DNA of 64,000 bases from Youngiibacter multivorans (GTDB lineage Bacteria > Bacillota > Clostridia > Clostridiales > Clostridiaceae). The stretch covers positions 248,001 through 312,000 of the forward strand of contig NZ_JAGGKC010000001.1 of assembly GCF_017873395.1 (NCBI RefSeq), given 5' to 3'. The position numbers and the translations under genes were made by a program. Below, piece by piece: positions 52,122 to 61,040 of this stretch. Numbering within the stretch: position 1 is the stretch's first letter; every line of letters begins with the position of its first letter. The notes below the pieces were generated by a model. It ran no database searches, had not been told where the DNA came from, and saw nothing but the letters and a program-made list of their open reading frames with translations.

Positions 52122-53408
52122 ATGGCGAAGATACTTATAAAGAATGCGAGGACAGCTAAAGGTGATGAACTTGTAAAAACTGACATCCTGATCGAGGATG
52201 GCCTGATAGCTGAGGTTGGTTTGGAAATTTCTGCAGATGGAAGCTGCGAGGTCATTGAGGCTAATGGGAAGCTCCTTGCACCTGGCTTTATAGACGTACA
52301 TGTTCATCTCAGGGAGCCTGGCTTCGAGTACAAGGAAACAATAAGGACCGGTACGAGAGCAGCTGCCATGGGTGGCTACACAACCATATTCGCCATGCCG
52401 AACACCAAGCCATGTCCTGACAACGAAGAGGTGCTCGGTATGCTGATTGACAAGTGCAGGACAGACGCGCTTATCAAGGTAGGATTTTACAGCAGCATAA
52501 CCATGGGTGAAAATGGATCTGAGCTGGTTGACTTCAGGGCTATGATGGATGCCGGAGCCGTCGGATTTACCGATGACGGCAAGGGGATACAGGAAGCTGG
52601 TCTCATGTATGAGGCGATGGCTGCAGCAAAGGAAGCTGGAGGAATAATAGCAGCACACTGCGAGGATGAGTCCATGCTGTTTGGCGGATACGTACATGAC
52701 GGCGAGTATGCAAGGAAAAACGGTCATAAAGGAATAATGTCACTAGTCGAGGACCTGCAGATAATGAGGGATGCTGCTTTGTCTGAAAAGACCGGAGCCA
52801 GGTATCATATATGCCACATGAGCACTAAGGAAGGCGTCGAGATCCTCAGAAGGTCGAAGGCAAAGGGTGCCAATGTTTCAGGGGAAGCTTCTCCTCACCA
52901 CCTGCTGCTTACAGATATGGACATTAAGGAGCATGGGAACTGGAAGATGAATCCTCCTCTTCGAAGTGCAGAGGACATGTCTGCCCTTATAGAAGGAATC
53001 AATGACGGAACAATCGAATGCATAGCCACAGACCATGCACCCCATGGTGCTGAAGAGAAGGAGAGAGGGCTTGAGAAATCGGCCTTCGGGATAGTCGGTC
53101 TTGAAACAGCGTTCCCTCTGCTTTACACGTACCTTGTACTTAAGGGGAAGCTGAAGCTTGAGAAGCTGCTCTACCTTATGACTGAAGGACCTGCAAAGCT
53201 CTTCGGATTGAAACAGGGAGTGCTTTCTAAAGGAGCTCCCGCTGACCTGGTGCTCATAGACCTTGAGGAAGAATGGACCATAGACACGGAGCGATTCGAA
53301 TCCAAAGGGAAAAATACACCTTTTGGCGGCTGGGATGTGAAAGCCCGGATAGATACAGTAGTGTGTGACGGAAAAATTGTCAACATAGGAGGAAACTTGA
53401 ATGGATAA
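52122..53408 (+). CDS. pyrC: Dihydroorotase
   Basis: A 428-residue amidohydrolase that closes carbamoyl-aspartate to dihydroorotate. The metal-binding DVHVHLREPG, the GFTDDG loop with a metal-bridging region, HCEDESM, HMST and ATDHAPH are all present. The start at 52122 follows AAGGA; the frame opens at 52086 without a site. First gene of the pyrimidine operon. Confidence 0.96.
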   Translation: MAKILIKNARTAKGDELVKTDILIEDGLIAEVGLEISADGSCEVIEANGKLLAPGFIDVHVHLREPGFEYKETIRTGTRAAAMGGYTTIFAMPNTKPCPDNEEVLGMLIDKCRTDALIKVGFYSSITMGENGSELVDFRAMMDAGAVGFTDDGKGIQEAGLMYEAMAAAKEAGGIIAAHCEDESMLFGGYVHDGEYARKNGHKGIMSLVEDLQIMRDAALSEKTGARYHICHMSTKEGVEILRRSKAKGANVSGEASPHHLLLTDMDIKEHGNWKMNPPLRSAEDMSALIEGINDGTIECIATDHAPHGAEEKERGLEKSAFGIVGLETAFPLLYTYLVLKGKLKLEKLLYLMTEGPAKLFGLKQGVLSKGAPADLVLIDLEEEWTIDTERFESKGKNTPFGGWDVKARIDTVVCDGKIVNIGGNLNG

Positions 53409-54483
53409 AATGCTCATCCTGGAAGACGGAACATGTTTCAAGGGCAAGGCTTTCGGAAGCCTTAAGGATGCTTACGGCGAGGTTGTCTTTACGACAGCAA
53501 TGACTGGTTATCAGGAGCTACTGACTGACCAGAGCTTTCTCGGACAGATGGTGGTGATGACTTACCCGATGATAGGCAACTACGGGATAAACAGGGATGA
53601 CTATGAGGCAGTAAGACCGATACTACATGCATTCATAGTAAGGGACCTGTGTGAAGAACCGTCGAATTTCAGGATGAACAGGACACTTGATGATTACCTT
53701 CAGAAGATGGATGTTCCAGGTCTTTATGGAATCGATACGAGGAAGCTGACCAAGCATATAAGGGAAAAGGGTGCGGTCAAGGGCTGCATTGTGAGCAGCG
53801 AGCTGTCCCACGAGGAGGCAATGGAGCGTCTTACAGCATACGAGCCTTTCCATGACCACATTGCGAGGTGTTCGATCAAGACACCGTTTGAGGTTCCCGG
53901 AAACGGAAAAAGGGTGGTACTCCTTGACCTGGGAATGAAGCAGAGCATCCTCAAGGAGCTGGGTGCCATGGGCTTCCATGTCAATGTGGTTCCTCACGAC
54001 ACGAAGGCAGAAGACATCATGGAATATAACCCGGATGGCATAATGCTGTCCAACGGTCCCGGGGACCCGAAGGATGCAATGGGCGTAGTTGAAGAGATCA
54101 GGAAGCTCCTGCCTCAGGTACCGGTTTTCGGAATCTGCATGGGTCATCAGCTCCTTTCGCTTGCCTGCGGTGCAGACACAAGAAAGATGAAGTTCGGGCA
54201 CAGAGGCGGAAACAATCCTGTGAAGGACCTGGAAACCGGAAAAATCATGATAACAAGCCAGAACCATGGATATGTGGTGGATATGAAGACTATTGAAGGG
54301 ACTGGACTTGTTGTAACTCACAAGTGCGTGAACGAGGGAAGCATAGAAGGTGTAAAGCATACAAAGTACAACGCTTTTTCAGTGCAGTTCCATCCTGAGA
54401 GCTCTCCGGGACCAACGGACGCAAAAAGAATATTCCTTAAGTTCAAGGAAGCCATGAATGCAGGAGGACAAAAGAATGCCTAA
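53401..54483 (+). CDS. carA: Carbamoyl-phosphate synthase small subunit
   Basis: A 360-residue glutamine amidotransferase that supplies ammonia to CarB. The N-terminal part has LEDGTCFKGKAFG; the class I amidotransferase part shows the nucleophile cysteine in FGICMGHQLL and the histidine and glutamate in FHPESSPGP. It overlaps pyrC by 8 bases and carB by 8. Confidence 0.97.
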   Translation: MDKMLILEDGTCFKGKAFGSLKDAYGEVVFTTAMTGYQELLTDQSFLGQMVVMTYPMIGNYGINRDDYEAVRPILHAFIVRDLCEEPSNFRMNRTLDDYLQKMDVPGLYGIDTRKLTKHIREKGAVKGCIVSSELSHEEAMERLTAYEPFHDHIARCSIKTPFEVPGNGKRVVLLDLGMKQSILKELGAMGFHVNVVPHDTKAEDIMEYNPDGIMLSNGPGDPKDAMGVVEEIRKLLPQVPVFGICMGHQLLSLACGADTRKMKFGHRGGNNPVKDLETGKIMITSQNHGYVVDMKTIEGTGLVVTHKCVNEGSIEGVKHTKYNAFSVQFHPESSPGPTDAKRIFLKFKEAMNAGGQKNA

Positions 54484-57400
54484 GAGATTAGACCTGAAGA
54501 AGATACTTGTCATAGGTTCAGGACCTATAATAATCGGCCAGGCTGCAGAATTCGACTATGCAGGAACCCAGGCATGCACAGCCCTCAGAGAGGAAGGCAT
54601 AAGCGTAGTTCTTGTCAATTCAAATCCTGCGACTATAATGACCGACAGGGAAATGGCGGACAAGGTCTACATGGAGCCTTTGACCAAGGATTTCATCAAG
54701 AGAATATTAAGGAAGGAAAGGCCACAGGCAATACTTCCATCCCTGGGAGGACAGACAGGACTCAACATGGCTGTCGAGCTTCATGAGGATGGGATCCTGG
54801 ATGAGCTTGGAATTGAGATACTGGGTACGGACCTTGAAGCTATAAAGAAGGCTGAGGACAGGGAACTGTTCAGGAACCTGATGAATAAGATAGGCGAGCC
54901 TGTCCCTCCATCGTTTATCGCTGACAGCGTCCAGGGAGCAGTTAGCTTTGCTAAGGAAATCGGATTTCCGGTAATCGTGCGACCTGCCTATACCCTAGGC
55001 GGTACAGGCGGCGGAATATGCAGGGATGAGTCTGAGCTCAAGGTTACAGTTGAAAACGGGCTTTCACTCTCTCCTGTAAACCAGTGCCTCATAGAGATGT
55101 CCATAGCAGGCTGGAAGGAAATCGAGTTTGAGGTCATGAGGGATGCCAACGATACTGCCATAGCAGTATGCTCCATGGAAAACTTCGACCCGGTGGGAAT
55201 CCATACAGGAGACTCAATAGTTGTCGCACCATGTCAGACCCTTACCGACAAGGAGCTCCAGATGCTGAGGGATGCTTCCCTGAAGATAATAAGGTCCCTG
55301 AAGATAAAGGGTGGCTGCAACGTTCAGCTGGCTCTTCATCCTGATTCATTCGACTACTACATCATAGAGGTCAATCCGAGGGTTTCCAGGTCATCAGCCC
55401 TGGCATCGAAGGCTACAGGATACCCTATTGCTAAAATTGCAGCAAAGATCGCACTAGGACTCAATCTTGATGAGATGCTGAATCCCGTGACCGGAGTATC
55501 CTATGCCTGCTTCGAGCCAGCACTTGACTACATAGCCCTGAAGCTTCCAAGGTTCGCCTTTGACAAGTTCAGGTTCGCCAACAGGAAGCTGGGTACCCAG
55601 ATGAAGGCGACGGGAGAGGTCATGTCCCTGGGAAGGACCTTCGAGGAGGCGCTCCTGAAGGCTGTAAGGTCACTTGAAATAAAGACGGAATATCTTGACC
55701 TTAAGAAGTACAGGAAGGCAGACGATGAAAAGCTTGTGAAGCTGCTTGGCCGTGCAGAGGACGAAAGGCTGTTTGTAGTATATGAGCTGCTAAGAAGAGG
55801 CAAGTCCGTAGACCTGATTCATGATGCTACGCTAATTGATGAGTTCTTCCTTAATAAGATAAGGAAGATCGTGGCCATGGAGAATACTATAAGGGAAGGA
55901 AGCCTGTCCGATGTTCTCTACGAGGCAAAGAGGATGGGATTCTCAGACAAGACCATAGCTGAATTCAAAGGCATAGAGCTTGATGACGTTGTCGATGCAA
56001 GGAAACAAATGGGGATAATACCTGTATTCAAGATGGTAGACACCTGCGCAGGAGAGTTCAGCTCAGAAACCCCTTATTACTACTCCACATATGAGGAAGA
56101 GAACGAGTCTGTGAAGAGCGGCAAGGAAAGCATCATTGTCCTAGGCTCAGGACCCATAAGGATAGGACAGGGTGTTGAGTTTGACTATGCGACAGTACAT
56201 TGCGTATGGTCCATAAAGGACTTCGGCTATGAAGCCATAATCATAAACAACAATCCGGAGACCGTATCAACTGATTTCTCAATATCCGACAAGCTCTACT
56301 TCGAGCCGCTGACGGTAGAGGATGTCATGAACATCGTCGACCTTGAGCAGCCAAAGGGAGTGATAGTCCAGTTCGGAGGACAGACAGCCATAAATCTCGC
56401 GGAAGGTCTCCAGAAGAGGGGAGTCAAGATACTCGGCACATCGCTCGCGAGCATCGACCTTGCCGAAGACAGGGACATGTTCGAGAAGAAGCTCAAGGAG
56501 CTGGGAATCCCGATGCCTAAGGGCGATATGGCGGTAAGTGTGGAAAAAGCTCTGGCAGTGGCGGCTGAAATAGGATATCCTGTACTTGCAAGGCCATCGT
56601 ATGTGCTTGGCGGCAGGAACATGGAGATAATCTACACGAAAGAGCATCTCACGGACTACATGGAGCGAAACATTTCTGAAAATGGAACCGACCCAATACT
56701 TATAGACAGGTATCTTGTGGGCAAGGAAGTTGAGGTTGACGCCATCTGTGACGGCAGGAACGTCATGATACCTGGAATAATGGAGCATATAGAAAGGGCA
56801 GGAGTACATTCCGGAGATTCCATGGCAGTATATCCTCCATTCAAGATATCCGAGGAATGCAAGAGGACGATAACGGACTACACTGAGAGGATAGGAACAG
56901 GCCTTGGAATAATAGGTCTATACAACATACAGTTCGTTGTGGAGAAGAGCGGTGAGGTGTTCGTGCTCGAGGTGAATCCGAGGAGCTCGAGGACAGTGCC
57001 TTTCCTATCCAAGATCACAGGGATAAACATGGGTGATGTGGCGACAAAGGCCATACTGGGCAAAGACCTGATAGAGCAGGGCATGCCTCTCGGACTTCTG
57101 AAGGAGAAGGAGGGATATGCGGTAAAGATGCCGGTGTTCTCATTCTCCAAGCTCAGAAAGGTTGATATAGCGCTGGGGCCTGAGATGAAATCCACAGGCG
57201 AAGCCATAGGAATTGACAGGACTCTTGAAAAGGCCCTTTACAAGGCTCTGGTGGCGGCTGGCTTCAAGATGCCGGAATACGGCAAGGTGCTGTTCACCAT
57301 AGGAGACAGGGACAAGGAAGAGGCTCTGAAGGTCGCAAAGGGCTTCAGAGATATCGGATATTCCCTGGTAGCTACGGAAGGGACCAAGAAGTTCCTTGAG

Positions 57401-57655
57401 GCGAACGGAGTCCATGCAAAGTATGTTTCAAAGATAGGAGATCCCGGAAAGACAGTCATAGATGTCATCAGGAGAAGGGAAGTCCAGTTTGTGGTCAACA
57501 CCTTCACCGAAGGCGGCAAGGACAAGATGACGGACGGCTTCAAGATGAGAAGGGAATCTGTCGAGAACAACATACCATGCCTGACATCGCTTGATACGGC
57601 GGAAGCAGTGCTGAAGGTACTTGAATCAAGGAGCTTCAGCCTCGACAACATATAG
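54476..57655 (+). CDS. carB: Carbamoyl-phosphate synthase large subunit
   Basis: A 1059-residue enzyme, full length. Two ATP-grasp halves are visible (IGSGPIIIGQAAEFDYAGTQ and LGSGPIRIGQGVEFDYATVH), with an MGS-like allosteric domain at the C-terminus (from about 935). AGGAGGA precedes the start at 54476; the frame before it lies in carA. It makes carbamoyl phosphate for pyrimidines and arginine. Confidence 0.97.
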   Translation: MPKRLDLKKILVIGSGPIIIGQAAEFDYAGTQACTALREEGISVVLVNSNPATIMTDREMADKVYMEPLTKDFIKRILRKERPQAILPSLGGQTGLNMAVELHEDGILDELGIEILGTDLEAIKKAEDRELFRNLMNKIGEPVPPSFIADSVQGAVSFAKEIGFPVIVRPAYTLGGTGGGICRDESELKVTVENGLSLSPVNQCLIEMSIAGWKEIEFEVMRDANDTAIAVCSMENFDPVGIHTGDSIVVAPCQTLTDKELQMLRDASLKIIRSLKIKGGCNVQLALHPDSFDYYIIEVNPRVSRSSALASKATGYPIAKIAAKIALGLNLDEMLNPVTGVSYACFEPALDYIALKLPRFAFDKFRFANRKLGTQMKATGEVMSLGRTFEEALLKAVRSLEIKTEYLDLKKYRKADDEKLVKLLGRAEDERLFVVYELLRRGKSVDLIHDATLIDEFFLNKIRKIVAMENTIREGSLSDVLYEAKRMGFSDKTIAEFKGIELDDVVDARKQMGIIPVFKMVDTCAGEFSSETPYYYSTYEEENESVKSGKESIIVLGSGPIRIGQGVEFDYATVHCVWSIKDFGYEAIIINNNPETVSTDFSISDKLYFEPLTVEDVMNIVDLEQPKGVIVQFGGQTAINLAEGLQKRGVKILGTSLASIDLAEDRDMFEKKLKELGIPMPKGDMAVSVEKALAVAAEIGYPVLARPSYVLGGRNMEIIYTKEHLTDYMERNISENGTDPILIDRYLVGKEVEVDAICDGRNVMIPGIMEHIERAGVHSGDSMAVYPPFKISEECKRTITDYTERIGTGLGIIGLYNIQFVVEKSGEVFVLEVNPRSSRTVPFLSKITGINMGDVATKAILGKDLIEQGMPLGLLKEKEGYAVKMPVFSFSKLRKVDIALGPEMKSTGEAIGIDRTLEKALYKALVAAGFKMPEYGKVLFTIGDRDKEEALKVAKGFRDIGYSLVATEGTKKFLEANGVHAKYVSKIGDPGKTVIDVIRRREVQFVVNTFTEGGKDKMTDGFKMRRESVENNIPCLTSLDTAEAVLKVLESRSFSLDNI

Positions 57656-57671
57656 ATTCTGGAGGTGCGGA

Positions 57672-58439
57672 TTGAAGAGGATAATGCTTTGCAGGGTGAT
57701 TGAAAACAGGACGATAGCTGAAGACACGCTTCTTATGGTGCTAAAGGCGGACTCTGCGGCACTCGCAGACTTTGACCCCGGTGTTTTCGTCAATGTCAGG
57801 ATAATGGACAGTGATTCTCCTCTTCTCAGAAGGCCGATATCCGTCCACGAGACTGACATTGAAAATGGCATCCTAAAGCTGATATATAAGGTAGTTGGAG
57901 AAGGGACCAGGAAGCTCAGTGAAAAGAAACAGGGAGATATCGTGGATATCTTCGGGCCTCTGGGCACAGGATTCCCAATTCAGTCAGACGCAAAAAGTGT
58001 CGTACTCATAGGAGGCGGGGTAGGTATACCCCCTCTTTATGAGCTGGGAAAAAGGCTTTCAGAAAAAGGCGTTACAGTAACAACAGTCCTCGGAGCCAGA
58101 AATGCCGAAGGGCTTTTCTGCCTTGAGGAATTCGGCACTCTTGGAAGAGTCGTAACGGCGACTGAGGACGGAAGCCATGGAACTAAGGGTTTCGTGACAG
58201 ATGCCATAAGGGAAGAGAAACTTGAGTTCGATTGCCTCTATGCGTGCGGACCAAAGCCCATGCTTAAGGCCCTGGACCTTGAGTTCAGAGGGAAAAAGGA
58301 AGGCTACCTTTCTTTCGAGGAAAGGATGGCCTGCGGAATAGGAGCCTGCTACGGATGCATGACAAAGACAAAGGACGGGCTGAAGAGGGTCTGCAAGGAC
58401 GGACCTGTATTCAGGCTGGGGGAGGCTGTGTATGAGTAG
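57672..58439 (+). CDS. pyrK: Dihydroorotate dehydrogenase electron-transfer subunit
   Basis: A 255-residue ferredoxin-reductase-like subunit with an FAD motif (LLRRPISVHE), an NAD loop (VLIGGGVGIPPLYE), and a C-terminal [2Fe-2S] cysteine set (CGIGACYGCMTK, then RVCKDGPVF). It passes electrons between NAD and the PyrD subunit that follows. TTG at 57672 with GGAGG upstream is the likely start; ATG at 57684 is the alternative. Confidence 0.94.
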   Translation: MKRIMLCRVIENRTIAEDTLLMVLKADSAALADFDPGVFVNVRIMDSDSPLLRRPISVHETDIENGILKLIYKVVGEGTRKLSEKKQGDIVDIFGPLGTGFPIQSDAKSVVLIGGGVGIPPLYELGKRLSEKGVTVTTVLGARNAEGLFCLEEFGTLGRVVTATEDGSHGTKGFVTDAIREEKLEFDCLYACGPKPMLKALDLEFRGKKEGYLSFEERMACGIGACYGCMTKTKDGLKRVCKDGPVFRLGEAVYE

Positions 58440-59358
58440 GGAAATGCTTAGGGTGGAACTCCCTGGTCTGTCACTTAAAAATCCGGTTATGCCCGCTTCA
58501 GGCTGCTTCGGATTCGGAAAGGAATTCGCTGAGCTCTATGACCTGAACATACTCGGCTCCATAATGGTTAAGGCAGTTACAAGGGACAGGCGGGAAGGAA
58601 ACCAGATGCCAAGGCTTGCGGAGACTCCGGCAGGAATGCTGAATGCCATAGGTCTCCAGAATCCAGGGATTGACGGTGTGGAAGAAGAGATGAAGTGGCT
58701 TGAGAGCTACGACATCCCAATAATAAGCAATGTGGCCGGATATACCGAGGATGAATATGTTTATGTGGCGGAGAGGATCTCGAAGGTCAAAAACGTGGGA
58801 GCCCTTGAAATCAACATTTCCTGCCCTAATGTAAAGAAGGGCGGAATAACCTTCGGTACTGACCCTGATGTGGCGTACAGCCTTACCAAAAAGATCAAGG
58901 AAGTATCGAGCAAACCCATATACATGAAGCTTTCACCGAACGTGACTGATATCTCTGCCATGGCAAGGGCTGTGGAGAGCGGCGGAGCGGATGGCATTAC
59001 CATGATAAACACTTTAGTGGGAATGAGGCTTGACCTGGCAACGGGAAGACCTGTACTAGCCAACGGCACCGGAGGCCTTTCGGGACCTGCTGTGAAGCCA
59101 GTTGCAGTAAGGATGGTATACGAGGTTTATAAGGCAGTGAAGATACCGATAATCGGCATGGGTGGAATAAGGAATGCGGAAGACGTGCTTGAATTCCTTT
59201 ATGCAGGAGCCAGTGCAGTGGCGGTAGGAACTGAGAATTTCGTCAATCCCTTCGCTTGCAGGGATATCATAGAGGATTTGCCGGGAGTTCTGAAGAAATA
59301 CGGATTCAATAGCGTTAAGGATGCTGTGGGCTACAGCCACAGGCTTGGAGGAAAATGA
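58432..59358 (+). CDS. pyrD: Dihydroorotate dehydrogenase, class 1B
   Basis: A 308-residue FMN enzyme that oxidises dihydroorotate to orotate. MPASGCFGFGKEFAEL, the catalytic cysteine in INISCPNVKKGG, and IIGMGGIRNAEDVLEF are seen. The cysteine and the adjacent pyrK show the NAD-linked class 1B type. It overlaps both neighbours by a few bases. Confidence 0.95.
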   Translation: MSREMLRVELPGLSLKNPVMPASGCFGFGKEFAELYDLNILGSIMVKAVTRDRREGNQMPRLAETPAGMLNAIGLQNPGIDGVEEEMKWLESYDIPIISNVAGYTEDEYVYVAERISKVKNVGALEINISCPNVKKGGITFGTDPDVAYSLTKKIKEVSSKPIYMKLSPNVTDISAMARAVESGGADGITMINTLVGMRLDLATGRPVLANGTGGLSGPAVKPVAVRMVYEVYKAVKIPIIGMGGIRNAEDVLEFLYAGASAVAVGTENFVNPFACRDIIEDLPGVLKKYGFNSVKDAVGYSHRLGGK

Positions 59359-60050
59359 TGAAGGATGTCATAGTTGCCCTGGATTTCAAGAACAGGAAGG
59401 AAACCATGGCCTTTCTTGAGGGTTTCAAGGAAGGCATATATGTCAAGATAGGGATGGAGCTCTTCTACAGCGAAGGCCCTGAAATCGTGAGGGAGATCAG
59501 GAAGATGGGACACAAGGTGTTCCTTGACCTCAAGCTCCACGATATCCCGAATACTGTCAAGAGCGCGATGAAGAGCATCCTTAGGCTTGATGCCGACATG
59601 GTGAACCTTCATGCATCAGGCGGAAGCGTCATGATGGAAGAGGCGATGAACGCATGCAGGGAAGAGGGGAAGAAGCCGCTGGTGATCGCGGTCACGCAGC
59701 TTACTTCAACCACCGAGGAACTGATGCAATCAGAGCTACTTATCGACAGGAGCCTTACTGAAACAGTGCTCTCTTATGCAGAAAATGCAAAGAAGGCAGG
59801 ACTTTCAGGAGTTGTATGCTCAGCTCTTGAGGTTCCGGTCATCAAGGAACATCTTGGTGAAGGATTCATAACTGTAACTCCCGGCATAAGGCCGCTTGAC
59901 TCTGTAGCCGGCGATCAGAAAAGGATCGTTACACCTGCAAGGGCAAGGGAGCTGGGCTCCGACTACATAGTTGTTGGAAGGCCGATAACCAGGGCTGAAG
60001 ACCCTGAGAAGGCGTACAAGGAAATAAAGAAAGAATTTTTGGGGGTATAG
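59355..60050 (+). CDS. pyrF: Orotidine 5'-phosphate decarboxylase
   Basis: A 231-residue TIM-barrel enzyme that makes UMP. The catalytic lysine-aspartate array FLDLKLHDIPNTV and the phosphate loop DYIVVGRPITRAEDP are conserved. Start is ATG at 59355 or the next codon; it overlaps pyrD by 4 bases. Confidence 0.96.
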   Translation: MMKDVIVALDFKNRKETMAFLEGFKEGIYVKIGMELFYSEGPEIVREIRKMGHKVFLDLKLHDIPNTVKSAMKSILRLDADMVNLHASGGSVMMEEAMNACREEGKKPLVIAVTQLTSTTEELMQSELLIDRSLTETVLSYAENAKKAGLSGVVCSALEVPVIKEHLGEGFITVTPGIRPLDSVAGDQKRIVTPARARELGSDYIVVGRPITRAEDPEKAYKEIKKEFLGV

Positions 60051-60052
60051 CA

Positions 60053-60682
60053 ATGAAGGAACTTGCAAAGGCACTTCTAAAGATAAAGGCGGTGAGCCTT
60101 TCTCCTGAAAAGCCGTTCACATGGGCATCAGGAATAAAGTCACCTATATACTGCGACAACAGGCTGATCCTTTCCTTCAAGGAGGAGAGGGAGCTTGCGC
60201 TTACCGAGATGAAGAGGGTGGTAAGCGAAAAGTACCCTGAAGCAGAATGCCTCATGGGCACTGCTACTGCAGGAATCCCCCATGCCGCAATAGTTGCCTG
60301 GGAGCTTGGAATCCCCATGGGATTCGTAAGAGGAAAAGCGAAGGACCACGGCAAGGAGAACAGGATAGAAGGGAAGGTATTCCCCGGCATGAAGACTGTG
60401 GTAATCGAGGACCTGATATCGACCGCCGGATCTTCGGTTGATGCAGTGAATGCCCTCAGGGAAGCAGGCTGCGACGTACTTGGAATAGTCTCCATATTCA
60501 CCTACAACCTGAAAAAGGGTGAAGAGACTCTAAAGAAGAATGATGTGGAAAACACATCGCTTACTGACTATGACGAGCTCATAGAAGCGGCAATAGAGGA
60601 AAACTACATTGAGAGCGCTTCTTTGGCCAAGCTGATGGAGTGGAAAAAGGATCCTTCCAACGAGGATTGGATGACGAAATGA
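60053..60682 (+). CDS. pyrE: Orotate phosphoribosyltransferase
   Basis: A 209-residue enzyme that joins orotate to PRPP. FTWASGIKSPIYCDNR is the N-terminal substrate region and VVIEDLISTAGSS the PRPP loop. It is the last gene of the pyr operon. pyrB is absent from the operon. Confidence 0.96.
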   Translation: MKELAKALLKIKAVSLSPEKPFTWASGIKSPIYCDNRLILSFKEERELALTEMKRVVSEKYPEAECLMGTATAGIPHAAIVAWELGIPMGFVRGKAKDHGKENRIEGKVFPGMKTVVIEDLISTAGSSVDAVNALREAGCDVLGIVSIFTYNLKKGEETLKKNDVENTSLTDYDELIEAAIEENYIESASLAKLMEWKKDPSNEDWMTK

Positions 60683-60684
60683 CC

Positions 60685-60707
60685 AAAGGGGCGAAAAGCC
60701 CCTTTTC
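60685..60707 (+). terminator. Terminator of pyr operon
   Basis: AAAGGGGC and GCCCCTTT form a stem and T residues follow. Confidence 0.9.
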
Positions 60708-60730
60708 TATTGGGCTGTGGGAAATTCCTG

Positions 60731-60759
60731 TTGCGAAACCATAATGCCTTTGGTAGAAT
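60731..60759 (+). promoter_or_regulatory. Promoter of metG T-box leader
   Basis: TTGCGA and TAGAAT are spaced by 17 bases. Confidence 0.6.
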
Positions 60760-60765
60760 AAGTCA

Positions 60766-61017
60766 TGAAAAGCTTTGATGAGAAGAGTAGCGCAAGTAAC
60801 TTGCTTAAGAGAGCCCTGGTTTGGTGTGACAGGGTGCGAGGAATGCAGTGAAAATGACCTCTGAGCCTGTGCCCGGTAAAAAGGACACACGGTTGCAACC
60901 GTTATATTGCATTGGTGGCTTAGTCACCTTTTGAGGCGTGATCCGTGAGGCTTGCGCGAACTGGAGTGGTAACACGTTTAAAAGACGTCTCTATGGCATC
61001 GCCATAGGGCTTTTTCA
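60766..61017 (+). promoter_or_regulatory. Met T-box riboswitch upstream of metG
   Basis: The leader has a long stem I beginning near AGAGAGCC (60809), a likely Met specifier ATG at 60854-60856 in the context GAAAATGACC, the T-box core AACTGGAGTGGTAACACG at 60959-60976, and a terminator with CTATGGC/GCCATAG at 60991-61007 followed by T. Uncharged tRNA-Met would bind and allow read-through into metG. The specifier assignment is by eye. Confidence 0.8.
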
Positions 61018-61040
61018 TTTTTAAGGGAGGATTTTTTACA

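Noticed and set aside
53623..54360. 245-codon minus-strand frame
   Set aside because: It lies within carA in antisense and resembles no protein family.
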